From Rhodococcus sp. UNC23MFCrub1.1 (GTDB lineage: Bacteria > Actinomycetota > Actinomycetes > Mycobacteriales > Mycobacteriaceae), in assembly GCF_000686025.1 (NCBI RefSeq), contig NZ_JMLQ01000002.1:62001-126000 (forward strand): a DNA stretch of 64,000 nt, given 5' to 3'. Below the pieces are notes generated by a model. That model searched no databases, had not been told where the DNA came from, and was given only the letters and a program-made list of their open reading frames with translations. Below, piece after piece: positions 17,550 to 26,619 of this stretch. The position numbers were made by a program, and so were the translations under genes. Position 1 is the first letter of the stretch. Each line of letters starts with the position of its first letter.

Positions 17550-19180
17550 CGTTCGTCCGAGTTGAACTGTCGGGTGATGTCCTGTGGGTCCGTCATGACG
17601 ACTCCTGTGGTGCGGTGGTGGCGGGGAAGCAAGACCGCGACGACGACGGCGCAGGCGAAGACGGCCGCGGCGGCGAGGTAGGACGCCACCTCGGACCCGG
17701 CCATCGCGGCTTCCTTCATGGACAGGACGAGGTTGTCGCGCACCGCGGAGAACATCTCGGGGAGCGGGTACTGCTGGATCTGCTGCACGCTGAGGAAGCT
17801 GCCGTTCACGTACTCCCGGTCGCGGTCCGAGAGGATCTCCGACGGAATGGTCGCGACGAGTGGGCCGACGGTGGTGTTGTAGTACGACGCGGTCACGGAT
17901 CCGAGCACCGCGACACCGAGAGTGCCGCCGAGTTCCCGCGTCGTGTCGTTCACGGCCGAGCCGGCGCCGGCCTCGTCGATGGGCACGGAGGACATGATGG
18001 ACTCGGTCGCGGGACCCTGGATCACGGCGATGCCGACTGCGAGCACGATCATCGTGGGCAGCAACAGCCCGACGTACGAGCTGTCGATGCCGACCTGACC
18101 CGCCATGATCATGCCGATGCCCACCAACAGCAGGCCCGCGACGATCACCGGCATGGTGCCGATCCGCTGTGCCAGCGAGGTCGCGGTCGGTGCGCTCACC
18201 GCGAGGGCCACCGCGAACGGCAGTGTGGCGACACCGAACTCGAGCGGCGAGTAGCCGCGGACGCCCTGGAAGTACTGGGTGATGAGGAAGACGTACCCGA
18301 AGAGCGAGAAGTAGGCGACCGAGATCGCGAGCGCCGGCATCGCGAAGGGTCGCAACCGGAACAGGCGCACGTCGAGGATCGGGCTGGACACGCGCGACTG
18401 GCGTACGACGAAGGCGGATAACAGAACCAGGGACACCGCGATCCCGCCGAGCGTGGGCACGGTCACCCAACCGTGACCCGGCGCTTCGATGAGTGCGTAC
18501 ACCAGGAGCGAGACCCCCGAGAAGGACAGGGCGACACCCGGCAGATCGAGCGGACCGGTGGCCGCAGCGCGTGATTCGGGCACCACGGCGACGATGCCGA
18601 TCACCGCGACGACGGCGACCGGCACGTTCAGCCAGAACACGGAGTGCCAGGTGAAGTGTTCGATGAGCCACCCGCCCGAGACCGGTCCGATCGCGATGGC
18701 GACACCGGCGATCGAGGCCCACACCCCGATGGCCACGGCGCGGTCCGCGGGAGTGCGGAACAGGTCGATGATCACCGCCAGGGTCGCGGGCAGCGCGGCG
18801 GCGGCGAAGACCCCCATCAGTGCGCGCGAGGCGATCAGTTGCGGCAGGTCGTCGGCCACCGCTCCCACCACCGACATCGCGGCGAGACCCACGACGCCGA
18901 TCAGCAGCATGCGGCGCCGCCCGATGCGGTCGGTGATGTTGCCGAACGCCAGCAGCAGACCGCAGAACGTGAGGATGTACGCGTCGACGATCCACTGCAG
19001 CCCCGTGAAGCCGGCGCGGAGGTCGGTGGAGATGTCGGGCAGAGCGACGTTGACGACGGTGTTGTCGAGCACGACCAGCAGCTCGACGAGACAGATGACG
19101 AGGAAGGCGATCATCCGCCGCGGTGACGAGAGGAGGTGGGACGACGACCGCGGCGGCGGCGCGGCGTGTCGGCCGGTCAT
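17546..19180 (-). CDS. DHA2-family (14-helix) MFS drug/metabolite exporter
   Basis: A 544-residue EmrB/QacA-type proton antiporter. Recognisable parts are helix 1 with LVVLDNTVVNVALPDI, motif A-like GNITDRIGRRRML, motif C-like SIAGVAIAIGPVSGGWL and the WHSVFWLNVPV segment. A soluble C-terminal tail follows helix 14. ATG 19180 overlaps the stop of the next exporter by 4 bases (ATGA), and its own stop overlaps the SDR fusion by 4. It is very similar to its neighbour, so one arose by duplication. The substrate is unknown. Confidence 0.9.
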   Translation of the reverse strand: MTGRHAAPPPRSSSHLLSSPRRMIAFLVICLVELLVVLDNTVVNVALPDISTDLRAGFTGLQWIVDAYILTFCGLLLAFGNITDRIGRRRMLLIGVVGLAAMSVVGAVADDLPQLIASRALMGVFAAAALPATLAVIIDLFRTPADRAVAIGVWASIAGVAIAIGPVSGGWLIEHFTWHSVFWLNVPVAVVAVIGIVAVVPESRAAATGPLDLPGVALSFSGVSLLVYALIEAPGHGWVTVPTLGGIAVSLVLLSAFVVRQSRVSSPILDVRLFRLRPFAMPALAISVAYFSLFGYVFLITQYFQGVRGYSPLEFGVATLPFAVALAVSAPTATSLAQRIGTMPVIVAGLLLVGIGMIMAGQVGIDSSYVGLLLPTMIVLAVGIAVIQGPATESIMSSVPIDEAGAGSAVNDTTRELGGTLGVAVLGSVTASYYNTTVGPLVATIPSEILSDRDREYVNGSFLSVQQIQQYPLPEMFSAVRDNLVLSMKEAAMAGSEVASYLAAAAVFACAVVVAVLLPRHHRTTGVVMTDPQDITRQFNSDER

Positions 19181-20883
19181 GACGGCGAGTCCGGGCCGCC
19201 GCCCGGTGCGGAGCCGACGTCCTTCGTTGCGGCGAGACGGTCCACCGCGCGCTCGTCCGAAGTCTGCGGTGCCAGCATGCCCGTGGTGCGGTACGAGGCG
19301 GGGAAGAAGAAGAAGACCAGTGCGGCACAGACGAACACGGCTCCGGCCGCCACGTACGCGGCGATGGACGATCCGCGCAGAGCGGCTTCCTTCATCTCCA
19401 GGATCAACTGTGCGCGTTGCGGTTCGAACATCGCGGGCAGGTCTCGCTTCTGGATCTCGATGACACTGAGCACGCTGGACTGCGCGTAGCCCTTCTCGGT
19501 CTCGCTCATGATGGCGGTGGGGATCCGTTCGACGAGCGGCCGCACCGTCGACACGTAGTAGGAGGCGACGATCGACCCGAGCACCGCGACACCGAGAGTG
19601 CCGCCGATCTCGCGGGTGGTGTCGTTCACCGCTGCACCGGCTCCGGCCTCGTCGAGGGGGAGCGAGGACATGATGGATTCCGTCGCGGGGCCCTGGATGA
19701 TCGCGATGCCCACCGCGAGCAACAGCATCGCGGGCAGGACGAGCGTCAGGTAGGAGCTGTCGATCTCGACGCGGCCCGCGACGAGCAGTCCCGCGCCGAT
19801 GAGGACGAGCCCGGTCACGAGAACCGGCATCGTGCCGATCTTCTGCGCGACGATCGTCGACACCGGGGAGCTGACGGCCAGCGCGGCGGCGAAGGGCAGT
19901 GTCGCGATGCCGAATGCGAGAGGTGAGTACTCGCGCACTCCCTGGAAGTACTGGGTGATGAGGAACAGGAAGCCGAAGAGACTGAAGAATCCCACCGCGA
20001 TCGACACGGCCGGCCACGCGAACGGACGGATGCGGAAGAGCGACACGTCGAGCACGGGGGACGAGATGCGTCGCTCCCGCTGGACGAACAGCACGAGGAA
20101 CACCGCGGCGAGCACGAGACCGCCGATCGTCCGCCACGACGTCCAGCCGAAGTTCGGTGCCTCGATGACCACGAACACCAGCAGGGTGACGCCGGCGATC
20201 GACAGGATCACGCCGGGCACGTCGAGCGGGCCCACCGCCGAGGCCTTCGACTCGGGGACGATCAGCACCACGAGCACGACGGCGACGAGGGCGACGGGGA
20301 CGTTCATCCAGAACACCGAGTGCCAGGAGAAGTGTTCGAGCAGCCAGCCGCCCGACACCGGTCCGATCGCGACGGCCACGCCGGCGATGGACGACCACAC
20401 GCCGATGGCGAGAGCCCGCTCCTGCGGCTTCGGGAACAGGTTGGTGATGACGGCCAGGGTGGCGGGCAGGACCATCGCGGCGAAGACGCCCATGACCGAG
20501 CGTGAGGTCAGGACGTGGGCGAGGGAGTCGCCGAGCGCACCGATCACCGACGCGGTGCCCAGGCCCGTGAGGCCGACGACGAGGAACAGCTTGCGCCCGT
20601 ACCGGTCACCGAGGTTGCCGAACGCCAGGAGCAGGCCGGAGAAGGTGAGGGTGTACGCGTCGACGACCCACTGCAGGCCCGAGATGCCCGTCGCCAACTC
20701 GATGCCGATGGACGGCAGCGCCACGTTGATGATGGTCATGTCGAGGACGATGAGGAGTTCGGCGATGCAGATGACGCCGAAGGCCGCGAGTTGGCGACGC
20801 CGACCGATCTCGGTGCGGACACCGAACGTCGAGTGCCCCCTCGACCCGGGCGTGCCCGTGTCGTCCTTCGAGCTGCTGCCCAT
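19177..20883 (-). CDS. DHA2-family (14-helix) MFS drug/metabolite exporter
   Basis: A 568-residue paralogue of the following exporter and first gene of the leftward three-gene operon. It has LIVLDMTIINVALPSIG in helix 1, GNLGDRYGRKLFLVVG as motif A, and GVAVAIGPVSGGWLLEHFSWH. The start ATG 20883 has GGGGGA about 8 bases upstream; an in-frame upstream start at 20955 would add a poorly conserved tail. Tandem similar exporters may act as a pair or cover different substrates. Confidence 0.9.
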   Translation of the reverse strand: MGSSSKDDTGTPGSRGHSTFGVRTEIGRRRQLAAFGVICIAELLIVLDMTIINVALPSIGIELATGISGLQWVVDAYTLTFSGLLLAFGNLGDRYGRKLFLVVGLTGLGTASVIGALGDSLAHVLTSRSVMGVFAAMVLPATLAVITNLFPKPQERALAIGVWSSIAGVAVAIGPVSGGWLLEHFSWHSVFWMNVPVALVAVVLVVLIVPESKASAVGPLDVPGVILSIAGVTLLVFVVIEAPNFGWTSWRTIGGLVLAAVFLVLFVQRERRISSPVLDVSLFRIRPFAWPAVSIAVGFFSLFGFLFLITQYFQGVREYSPLAFGIATLPFAAALAVSSPVSTIVAQKIGTMPVLVTGLVLIGAGLLVAGRVEIDSSYLTLVLPAMLLLAVGIAIIQGPATESIMSSLPLDEAGAGAAVNDTTREIGGTLGVAVLGSIVASYYVSTVRPLVERIPTAIMSETEKGYAQSSVLSVIEIQKRDLPAMFEPQRAQLILEMKEAALRGSSIAAYVAAGAVFVCAALVFFFFPASYRTTGMLAPQTSDERAVDRLAATKDVGSAPGGGPDSPS

Positions 20884-21338
20884 GGCGTGATCCCCCGTAT
20901 TCCCCCCGGACCCCGCCCGCGGATGCAGCGCGGCGAGTGTCGTGCGCGAGCGCAACGCTAGGTGTCACGACGGCACTGTCGACGCTAACGGCGGGAGCGC
21001 GGGAGAAGTCGGTGTGACGTCACAGAGTTGCGTCAGCGAGCCGGTGACGCCGTACGACGCTGCAGGTGGGAGCGCCCGTCCCGCGCCACGCGGCGTGAGC
21101 CCGGGCCGCCCGCGCGTGCACCGCCGCCACCAATTTCGGCCTTGTCGGCGCCGTTCCCTCGTGAATCGGGCGTTCATGGGTCACACTTCTATCCGGAGAC
21201 TGCGGCCAGGTCGGGGGACGTGTTACTGGGCGGTAAGGTCCGTGGTCGTTGCGACCACTCGGCTGGGTTAGAGTGACGCGACGCACACAGGTGTCGACGC
21301 GTTCGCGTCGTGTGCGACGAGCAGTGGGAGGGATCCAC
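20884..21338. other. Gene-free divergent region between the exporter operon and mkl
   Basis: A 455-base region carrying the promoters of the leftward exporter operon and the rightward mkl-mce operon. It contains one perfect 7-base inverted repeat (21242-21258) and the strong mkl binding site GGGAGGGA. No coding frame with a plausible start or composition was seen, and no confident promoter pair. Confidence 0.55.
21242..21258. promoter_or_regulatory. Operator-like palindrome upstream of mkl
   Basis: GTGGTCG-TTG-CGACCAC is a perfect 7-base inverted repeat with a 3-base centre, about 80 bases before the mkl start. A -10-like TAGAGT follows at 21269-21274. Placement suggests a repressor site for the mkl-mce operon; the protein is not known. 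Confidence 0.4.
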
Positions 21339-22562
21339 ATGGGTGTCGAGGTTTCGGTCGAGGGATTGACCAAGTCGTTCGGTGTGCAGAAGATCTGGCA
21401 GGACGTCACGTTGACGCTCCCGAAGGGTGAGGTCAGTGCTCTCCTGGGGCCGTCCGGTACCGGTAAGTCCGTCTTCCTCAAGTCGCTCATCGGCCTTCTC
21501 CGACCGGAGGAGGGTTCGATCGTCGTCGACGGCACGGACATCATGGAGTGCTCGTCCAAGGAGCTCTACGAGATCCGCAAGTTGTTCGGCGTGCTCTTCC
21601 AGGACGGCGCCCTCTTCGGCTCCATGAACCTGTACGACAACACCGCCTTCCCGCTTCGTGAGCACACGAAGAAGAAGGAGGACGAGATCCGCAGCATCGT
21701 CATGGAGAAGCTCGAGCTGGTCGGTCTGACCGGTGCCGAGAACAAGCTCCCCGGCGAGATCTCGGGCGGTATGCGCAAGCGTGCCGGTCTGGCGCGTGCG
21801 CTCGTCCTCGACCCCGAGATCATCCTGGTGGACGAGCCCGACTCGGGCCTCGACCCGGTGCGCACCACCTACATCAGCCAGCTGCTGCTCAACATCAACG
21901 CCCAGATCGACGCGACGATGCTGATCGTCACGCACAACATCAATCTCGCGCGCACGGTGCCGGACAACATCGGCATGCTGTTCCGCAAGAACCTCGTCAT
22001 GTTCGGTCCGCGCGAGGTGCTGCTCACCTCCGACGAGCCCGCCGTGAAGCAGTTCCTGAACGGCACGATGATCGGGCCGATCGGCATGAGCGAGGAGAAG
22101 GACGAGGCGCAGATGCGCCAGGAGCAGGCCCTCTCCGATGCCGGCCACAACCTCGGCGGTGTCGAGGACGTGGAGGGCATCATGCCGCAGATGGATCCCA
22201 CGCCCGGCATGCCGCGTCGTCAGGCCGTGGATCGTCGTCGCGACCGGGTGCGCAGCATCATGCACACGCTGCCCGAGCACGCACAGCACGCCATCCAGCA
22301 GAGCCTCGACGAGGCGGACGGCCAGGACGGCCGTCAGGCGGAGCCGGCGTACGCGGGTGCTCAGCAGGGCTACCAGGAGTCGTACGGTCAGCAGTCGGGC
22401 CACGACCAGCAGCCGGCCTACGGCAACCAGAGCTACGACCAGGGCCAGAGCTACGACCAGGGTCAGACGTACGACCAGAATCAGGGCTACAGCAACCAGG
22501 GGTGGAGTGAGCCCGGCCAGGACCGGAACGACGGTTTTCCTTCCAGTGGCTCGCGGGGCTGA
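21339..22562 (+). CDS. mkl: Mce-transport ATPase Mkl/MceG
   Basis: The ATPase that powers Mce lipid importers. The 407-residue protein has Walker A GPSGTGKS (about 45-52), the ABC signature ISGGMRKRAGLARAL, Walker B IILVDEPDSGLD and the switch His in VTHNIN. This set is typical of MceG and related MlaF. The last 90 residues are a Gln/Tyr/Gly-rich tail with YDQGQ repeats not seen in the shorter mycobacterial protein (about 359 residues). GGGAGGGA precedes ATG 21339. Here it heads a complete mce operon. Confidence 0.95.
   Translation: MGVEVSVEGLTKSFGVQKIWQDVTLTLPKGEVSALLGPSGTGKSVFLKSLIGLLRPEEGSIVVDGTDIMECSSKELYEIRKLFGVLFQDGALFGSMNLYDNTAFPLREHTKKKEDEIRSIVMEKLELVGLTGAENKLPGEISGGMRKRAGLARALVLDPEIILVDEPDSGLDPVRTTYISQLLLNINAQIDATMLIVTHNINLARTVPDNIGMLFRKNLVMFGPREVLLTSDEPAVKQFLNGTMIGPIGMSEEKDEAQMRQEQALSDAGHNLGGVEDVEGIMPQMDPTPGMPRRQAVDRRRDRVRSIMHTLPEHAQHAIQQSLDEADGQDGRQAEPAYAGAQQGYQESYGQQSGHDQQPAYGNQSYDQGQSYDQGQTYDQNQGYSNQGWSEPGQDRNDGFPSSGSRG
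22431..22484 (+). repeat. 18-base tandem repeat in the mkl tail
   Basis: Three direct units of 18 bases (22431-22448, 22449-22466, 22467-22484) encode YDQGQ/YDQNQ motifs. Units 1 and 2 differ at one base. Being a multiple of three, copy changes would keep the frame. Confidence 0.85.
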
Positions 22563-22571
22563 CCGAAAACA

Positions 22572-23366
22572 ATGGCTAAAACGAAGAACCCGATTCTCAA
22601 GTCGGGCACTGCAGCGCTGGCCCAGGCAGGAAACATCGTCGAACTTCTGGTCGATGTCGCGCGCAACACCTTCCGGCGCCCCTTCCAATTCCGCGAATTC
22701 ATCGAACAGGCCTGGTTCATCGCCAGCGTCACCATTCTTCCGACCGCGCTGGTCGCCATTCCGTTCGGCGCGGTGGTCTCCCTGCAGACCGGGTCGCTGA
22801 TCAAGCAGCTCGGCGCCGAGTCCTTCACCGGTGCCGCCAGCGTGCTGGCGGTGGTTCAGCAGGGCAGTCCCATCGTGGTGGCGTTGCTCATCGCGGGTGC
22901 GGCGGGATCGGCCGTGACGGCCGACCTCGGTTCACGCACCATCCGCGAGGAGATCGACGCCATGCGGGTGCTCGGAATCGATCCGGTGCAGCGCCTGGTC
23001 GTTCCCCGCGTGCTCGCGATGATTCTCGTCGCGCTGCTGCTCAACGGCCTGGTGTCCGTCATCGGCATCGCCGGTGGTTACTTCTTCAACGTGATCCTGC
23101 AGGACGGAACGCCCGGCGCGTACCTGGCGTCGTTCTCCACGTTGGCGCAGCTGCCCGACCTGTGGGTCGGTGAGCTCAAGGCCGTGGTGTTCGGTCTCAT
23201 CGCCGGCGTCATCGCGTCCTACAAGGGGCTGCATCCCAATCCCGGTCCGAAGGGCGTGGGTGAAGCGGTGAACCAGACCGTCGTCATCACGTTCCTGATC
23301 CTGTTCTTCGCCAACCTGATCATGACGTTGGTCTACCTGCAGGTCGTCCCTGCGAAGGGAGGGTGA
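22572..23366 (+). CDS. YrbE/MlaE-family Mce permease A
   Basis: A 264-residue inner-membrane permease subunit of the Mce ABC importer, partner of Mkl. It has about five membrane helices, an N-terminal interface helix, and the MlaE signature region AVTADLGSRTIREEIDAMRV that couples to the ATPase. It starts 9 bases after mkl and is followed by the second permease gene after 3 bases. The permease pair forms a heterodimer above the ATPase dimer. Confidence 0.94.
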   Translation: MAKTKNPILKSGTAALAQAGNIVELLVDVARNTFRRPFQFREFIEQAWFIASVTILPTALVAIPFGAVVSLQTGSLIKQLGAESFTGAASVLAVVQQGSPIVVALLIAGAAGSAVTADLGSRTIREEIDAMRVLGIDPVQRLVVPRVLAMILVALLLNGLVSVIGIAGGYFFNVILQDGTPGAYLASFSTLAQLPDLWVGELKAVVFGLIAGVIASYKGLHPNPGPKGVGEAVNQTVVITFLILFFANLIMTLVYLQVVPAKGG

Positions 23367-23369
23367 GCG

Positions 23370-24230
23370 ATGACCATCGCTCGTGGTCGTGGAGACCGCA
23401 CCCTGCTCCGGCTCCGTAGCGCGGCCTCGGCTCCGCTCGGTGTGCTGGACCGTGCCGGTGAACAGATGTCGTTCTACGGACGCGCGATCGGGTGGATCCC
23501 GAAGACGGCCGTGCACTACAAGAAGGAGACCCTCCGCCTGCTCGCGGAGGTGACGTTCGGTTCCGGCGCTCTCGCCGTCATCGGCGGCACCATCGGCGTC
23601 ATCCTGATGATGTCCGGGTTCACCGGTGTCGTCGTCGGTCTGCAGGGCTTCGCGGCGCTCGAACAGCTCGGCAGCCAGGTGCTGACGGGCTTCCTGTCGG
23701 CGTACGTGAACACCCGTGAGATCGCGCCCATCGTGGCGTCCCTCGCGCTGTCCGCGACCGTCGGCTGCGGCTTCACCGCCCAGCTCGGCGCCATGCGCAT
23801 CTCCGAGGAGATCGACGCACTCGAGGTCATGGCCGTTCCGTCCGTGCCGTTCCTGGTGTCGACGCGCATGATCGCCGGATTCATCGCCGTCATTCCGCTG
23901 TACATCGTCGGCCTGCTGTCCGCCTATCTTGCGTCCCGCTTGGTGAGCACCGTCTTCAACGGTCAGTCACCGGGCTCGTACGACCATTACTTCACGCTCT
24001 TCCTGCCCCCGGAGGACGTGCTCTACTCCTTCGCCAAGGTGCTGGTCTTCGCCTTCGTGCTCATCATGATCCACTGCTACTACGGCTACACCGCGTCGGG
24101 CGGACCCGCCGGCGTCGGCGTGGCCGTCGGTCGTGCCGTGCGTGCCGCACTGGTCACGGTCGCGGTGCTGAACTTCTTCCTGAGCCTCGCCATCTGGGGC
24201 ACCACGACGACGGTGAGGGTCGCCGGATGA
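23370..24230 (+). CDS. YrbE/MlaE-family Mce permease B
   Basis: The second permease subunit, 286 residues. It has the coupling segment FTAQLGAMRISEEIDALEVM and several long hydrophobic helices including LAVIGGTIGVILMMSG. An N-terminal tail of about 60 residues precedes the core. Its stop overlaps the ATG of mceA by 4 bases (ATGA), so supply of permease and substrate-binding proteins is coupled. Confidence 0.94.
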   Translation: MTIARGRGDRTLLRLRSAASAPLGVLDRAGEQMSFYGRAIGWIPKTAVHYKKETLRLLAEVTFGSGALAVIGGTIGVILMMSGFTGVVVGLQGFAALEQLGSQVLTGFLSAYVNTREIAPIVASLALSATVGCGFTAQLGAMRISEEIDALEVMAVPSVPFLVSTRMIAGFIAVIPLYIVGLLSAYLASRLVSTVFNGQSPGSYDHYFTLFLPPEDVLYSFAKVLVFAFVLIMIHCYYGYTASGGPAGVGVAVGRAVRAALVTVAVLNFFLSLAIWGTTTTVRVAG

Positions 24231-25558
24231 ACCACGCTCCGTCGGCGACACGTCGTCGCCTCCTCGGAATCGGATTCCTGCTCGTCGTCGTTCTCTTCGT
24301 CGCCTGGAGCATCACGACCTTCAACAAGACGTTCAAGGACGTCGTCATGGTCGACCTGATCACCGACACCGTCGGCAACGCGCTGCCCGCCAACGCGGAC
24401 GTGAAGGCGCGCGGGATGATCGTCGGCGAGGTGCGGTCCGCCACCACCGAGAACGGTGAGGTCACGTCCGAGCTGGCACTCGATCCCGGTCTCGTGGGCA
24501 CCATCCCCTCCAACGTCACCGCCCGGTTGCTGCCGAAGACGCTCTTCGGCGAGCGCTACGTCGCGCTCCAGATCCCCGAGAACTCCGCCGGCGCCAGCCC
24601 TCTCGCCGAGGGCGCGGTGATCCGTCAGGACACCAGCGGCAACGCGGTCGAGGTCGGGCAGCTGCTCGACTCGCTGCTCCCGCTCCTCGACGCCATCCCG
24701 CCGCAGGATCTCGCCAACACGCTCGGTGCGCTGTCGCAGGCTCTCGAGGGCAACGGCGAGCGGCTCGGTCTGACTCTCGACCGGCTCGAGGAGATCTTCT
24801 CGGGTCTGAACGACGAGCTGCCGAACATCCAGCAGGATCTCGTCGGCATCGCGGACCTGTCGGAGACGTACTCGACCGCGGCTCCGGATCTGATCGACGC
24901 GCTCGACAACCTGCGCGTCACCGGGAACACGGTGGTGGAGAAGCAGAACGACGTCACCACGCTCCTGGCGAGCGCCACCGCGTCGTCGGGCTCGCTGGCC
25001 GACCTGGTGCAGACCAACGCCGAGTCCATCGTGTCCATCGCGGCGGACTCCCGCGAGGCGCTCGAACTGCTCGCCGAGTTCTCCCCGTCGTTCGGCTGCA
25101 CGTTCACCGAGTTCGTCCGTGTCGCCGACGAGGCGAAGAAGATCCTCTCGGTCGACGACGCGTACCCCGGCGTCCGCGCGTCGATCAACTTCGTCAACCC
25201 CAAGGGGCGCTACATCCCCAACCAGGACGAGCCGCGACTGTTCGACACCCGTGGCCCGTCGTGCTTCGAGAACGTGACCACACCCGGCAAGTTCTTCCCG
25301 CAGTACCCGGGCAGCGGCGTCAACGACGGCTCCTACCAGGTGCCGTCGCGCAACCCCGGTCCCGCGGTCGACCCCGGCGCGCTGCCCAACCCGCTGCAGT
25401 CGCCCGTCCCGGCGGCCTACGCCGGATCGGACATCGAACGGGACACGCTGGCCGTGGTCTACGGCGGAGGCTCCGGCATCTCGCCGGACCAGGTCCCCGC
25501 GTGGACCACCCTGGTGGGCGCTCCGGCGCTCCGCGGCACGGAAGTGAGTGTGCGATGA
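24227..25558 (+). CDS. mceA: Mce-family substrate-binding protein A
   Basis: The first of six MCE proteins that form the periplasm-spanning lipid channel. The 443-residue product has one N-terminal membrane helix (about 11-28, LLGIGFLLVVVLFVAW), an MCE/MlaD beta domain (about 38-118), a long helical region (about 140-300) that would form the needle, and a Pro/Gly-rich C-terminal tail. The ATG overlaps the yrbE stop and the TGA overlaps the mceB ATG. Which lipid is carried cannot be read from sequence. Confidence 0.93.
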   Translation: MNHAPSATRRRLLGIGFLLVVVLFVAWSITTFNKTFKDVVMVDLITDTVGNALPANADVKARGMIVGEVRSATTENGEVTSELALDPGLVGTIPSNVTARLLPKTLFGERYVALQIPENSAGASPLAEGAVIRQDTSGNAVEVGQLLDSLLPLLDAIPPQDLANTLGALSQALEGNGERLGLTLDRLEEIFSGLNDELPNIQQDLVGIADLSETYSTAAPDLIDALDNLRVTGNTVVEKQNDVTTLLASATASSGSLADLVQTNAESIVSIAADSREALELLAEFSPSFGCTFTEFVRVADEAKKILSVDDAYPGVRASINFVNPKGRYIPNQDEPRLFDTRGPSCFENVTTPGKFFPQYPGSGVNDGSYQVPSRNPGPAVDPGALPNPLQSPVPAAYAGSDIERDTLAVVYGGGSGISPDQVPAWTTLVGAPALRGTEVSVR

Positions 25559-26619
25559 GAGGCCTAGCGGCACCGCTGATCAAGCTGATCGTCTTCGCGG
25601 TGGTGACCATTCTGGCGACGGCCGCCCTGGCGTTGACCATCGCCAACGGGGCCGGGTCCGGCAAGACCAAGTTCTCGGCCATCTTCACCGACGTCTCCTC
25701 GCTCAACGAGGGCGACGAGGTGCGCATCGCCGGCGTGCGCGTCGGCCAGGTGGAGAAGATCGAGATCCACGAGCGTGACCTGGCTCAGGTGGACTTCGCG
25801 CTGACCGAGCGTGAATGGCTGCCGGCCTCCACCACCGCGACCATCCGCTACCGGAACCTGATCGGGCAGCGCTACATCGCGCTCGAGCAGGGCACTGGCG
25901 ACCAGGGCGAGAAGATCACCAGCGGAGCCACCATCCCGCTCGATCGGACGTCCCCCGCGGTGAACCTGACGACACTGTTCAACGGCTTCCGTCCGCTGTT
26001 CCAGACGCTGACGGCCGACGACGTGAACAAGCTGTCCTACGAGATCATCCAGGTCTTCCAGGGTGAGTCCGGCACCATCGGCGATCTGGTGCGCGACACC
26101 GCGAGCCTGACCAACACGGTCGCGGACAAGGATCAGGTCATCGGGGCGGTCATCGACAACCTCAACGGGGTCCTCGACACGGTGAACCAGCACGACAAGG
26201 AACTCGACCAGTTGATCGTGAACACCCAGGCGCTGGTGTCGGGGCTGTCGGCGGATCGTGACACCGTCGGCTCGGCGGTCACCTCGCTGGCCGGTCTGAC
26301 CGACGCGACAGCGGATCTGCTCGAGCCGACCCGTCCGTCCATCCAGTCGGCCATCTCGTCGATCGACGGACTGTCGACCAAGATCAACAATCGGCAGCAG
26401 GACTTCGACAACATCCTGTCGAACTTCCCGGTCAAGCTCGAGAAGCTGATCCGCGTCGCCAGCTACGGCTCGTGGTTCCAGTTCTACCTGTGCGGCATCG
26501 ACATCGTCGCCGGGCCGGGCTACGCGCCGCAGCTCAACCTCCCGACAGGACTGCCCACCATCAATCAGCCGCTGTACACCAACTCCGCGAAGCGTTGCGC
26601 CGCAGGAGGTATCTCGTGA
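25555..26619 (+). CDS. mceB: Mce-family substrate-binding protein B
   Basis: A 354-residue MCE protein: membrane helix at about 8-28 (LIKLIVFAVVTILATAALAL), MCE domain with NEGDEVRIAGVRVGQVEKIE, helical needle region (about 130-290), and a C-terminal segment with a paired-Cys FYLCGIDI and KRCA typical of MceB. It begins inside the mceA stop (ATGA). Confidence 0.93.
   Translation: MRGLAAPLIKLIVFAVVTILATAALALTIANGAGSGKTKFSAIFTDVSSLNEGDEVRIAGVRVGQVEKIEIHERDLAQVDFALTEREWLPASTTATIRYRNLIGQRYIALEQGTGDQGEKITSGATIPLDRTSPAVNLTTLFNGFRPLFQTLTADDVNKLSYEIIQVFQGESGTIGDLVRDTASLTNTVADKDQVIGAVIDNLNGVLDTVNQHDKELDQLIVNTQALVSGLSADRDTVGSAVTSLAGLTDATADLLEPTRPSIQSAISSIDGLSTKINNRQQDFDNILSNFPVKLEKLIRVASYGSWFQFYLCGIDIVAGPGYAPQLNLPTGLPTINQPLYTNSAKRCAAGGIS

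Noticed and set aside
15909..19328. A single 1139-residue protein covering the SDR fusion and more upstream sequence
   Set aside because: Upstream of 17549 the frame is out of register with a clear MFS gene and is Arg-rich nonsense; the GTG at 17549 overlapping the MFS stop is a convincing true start.
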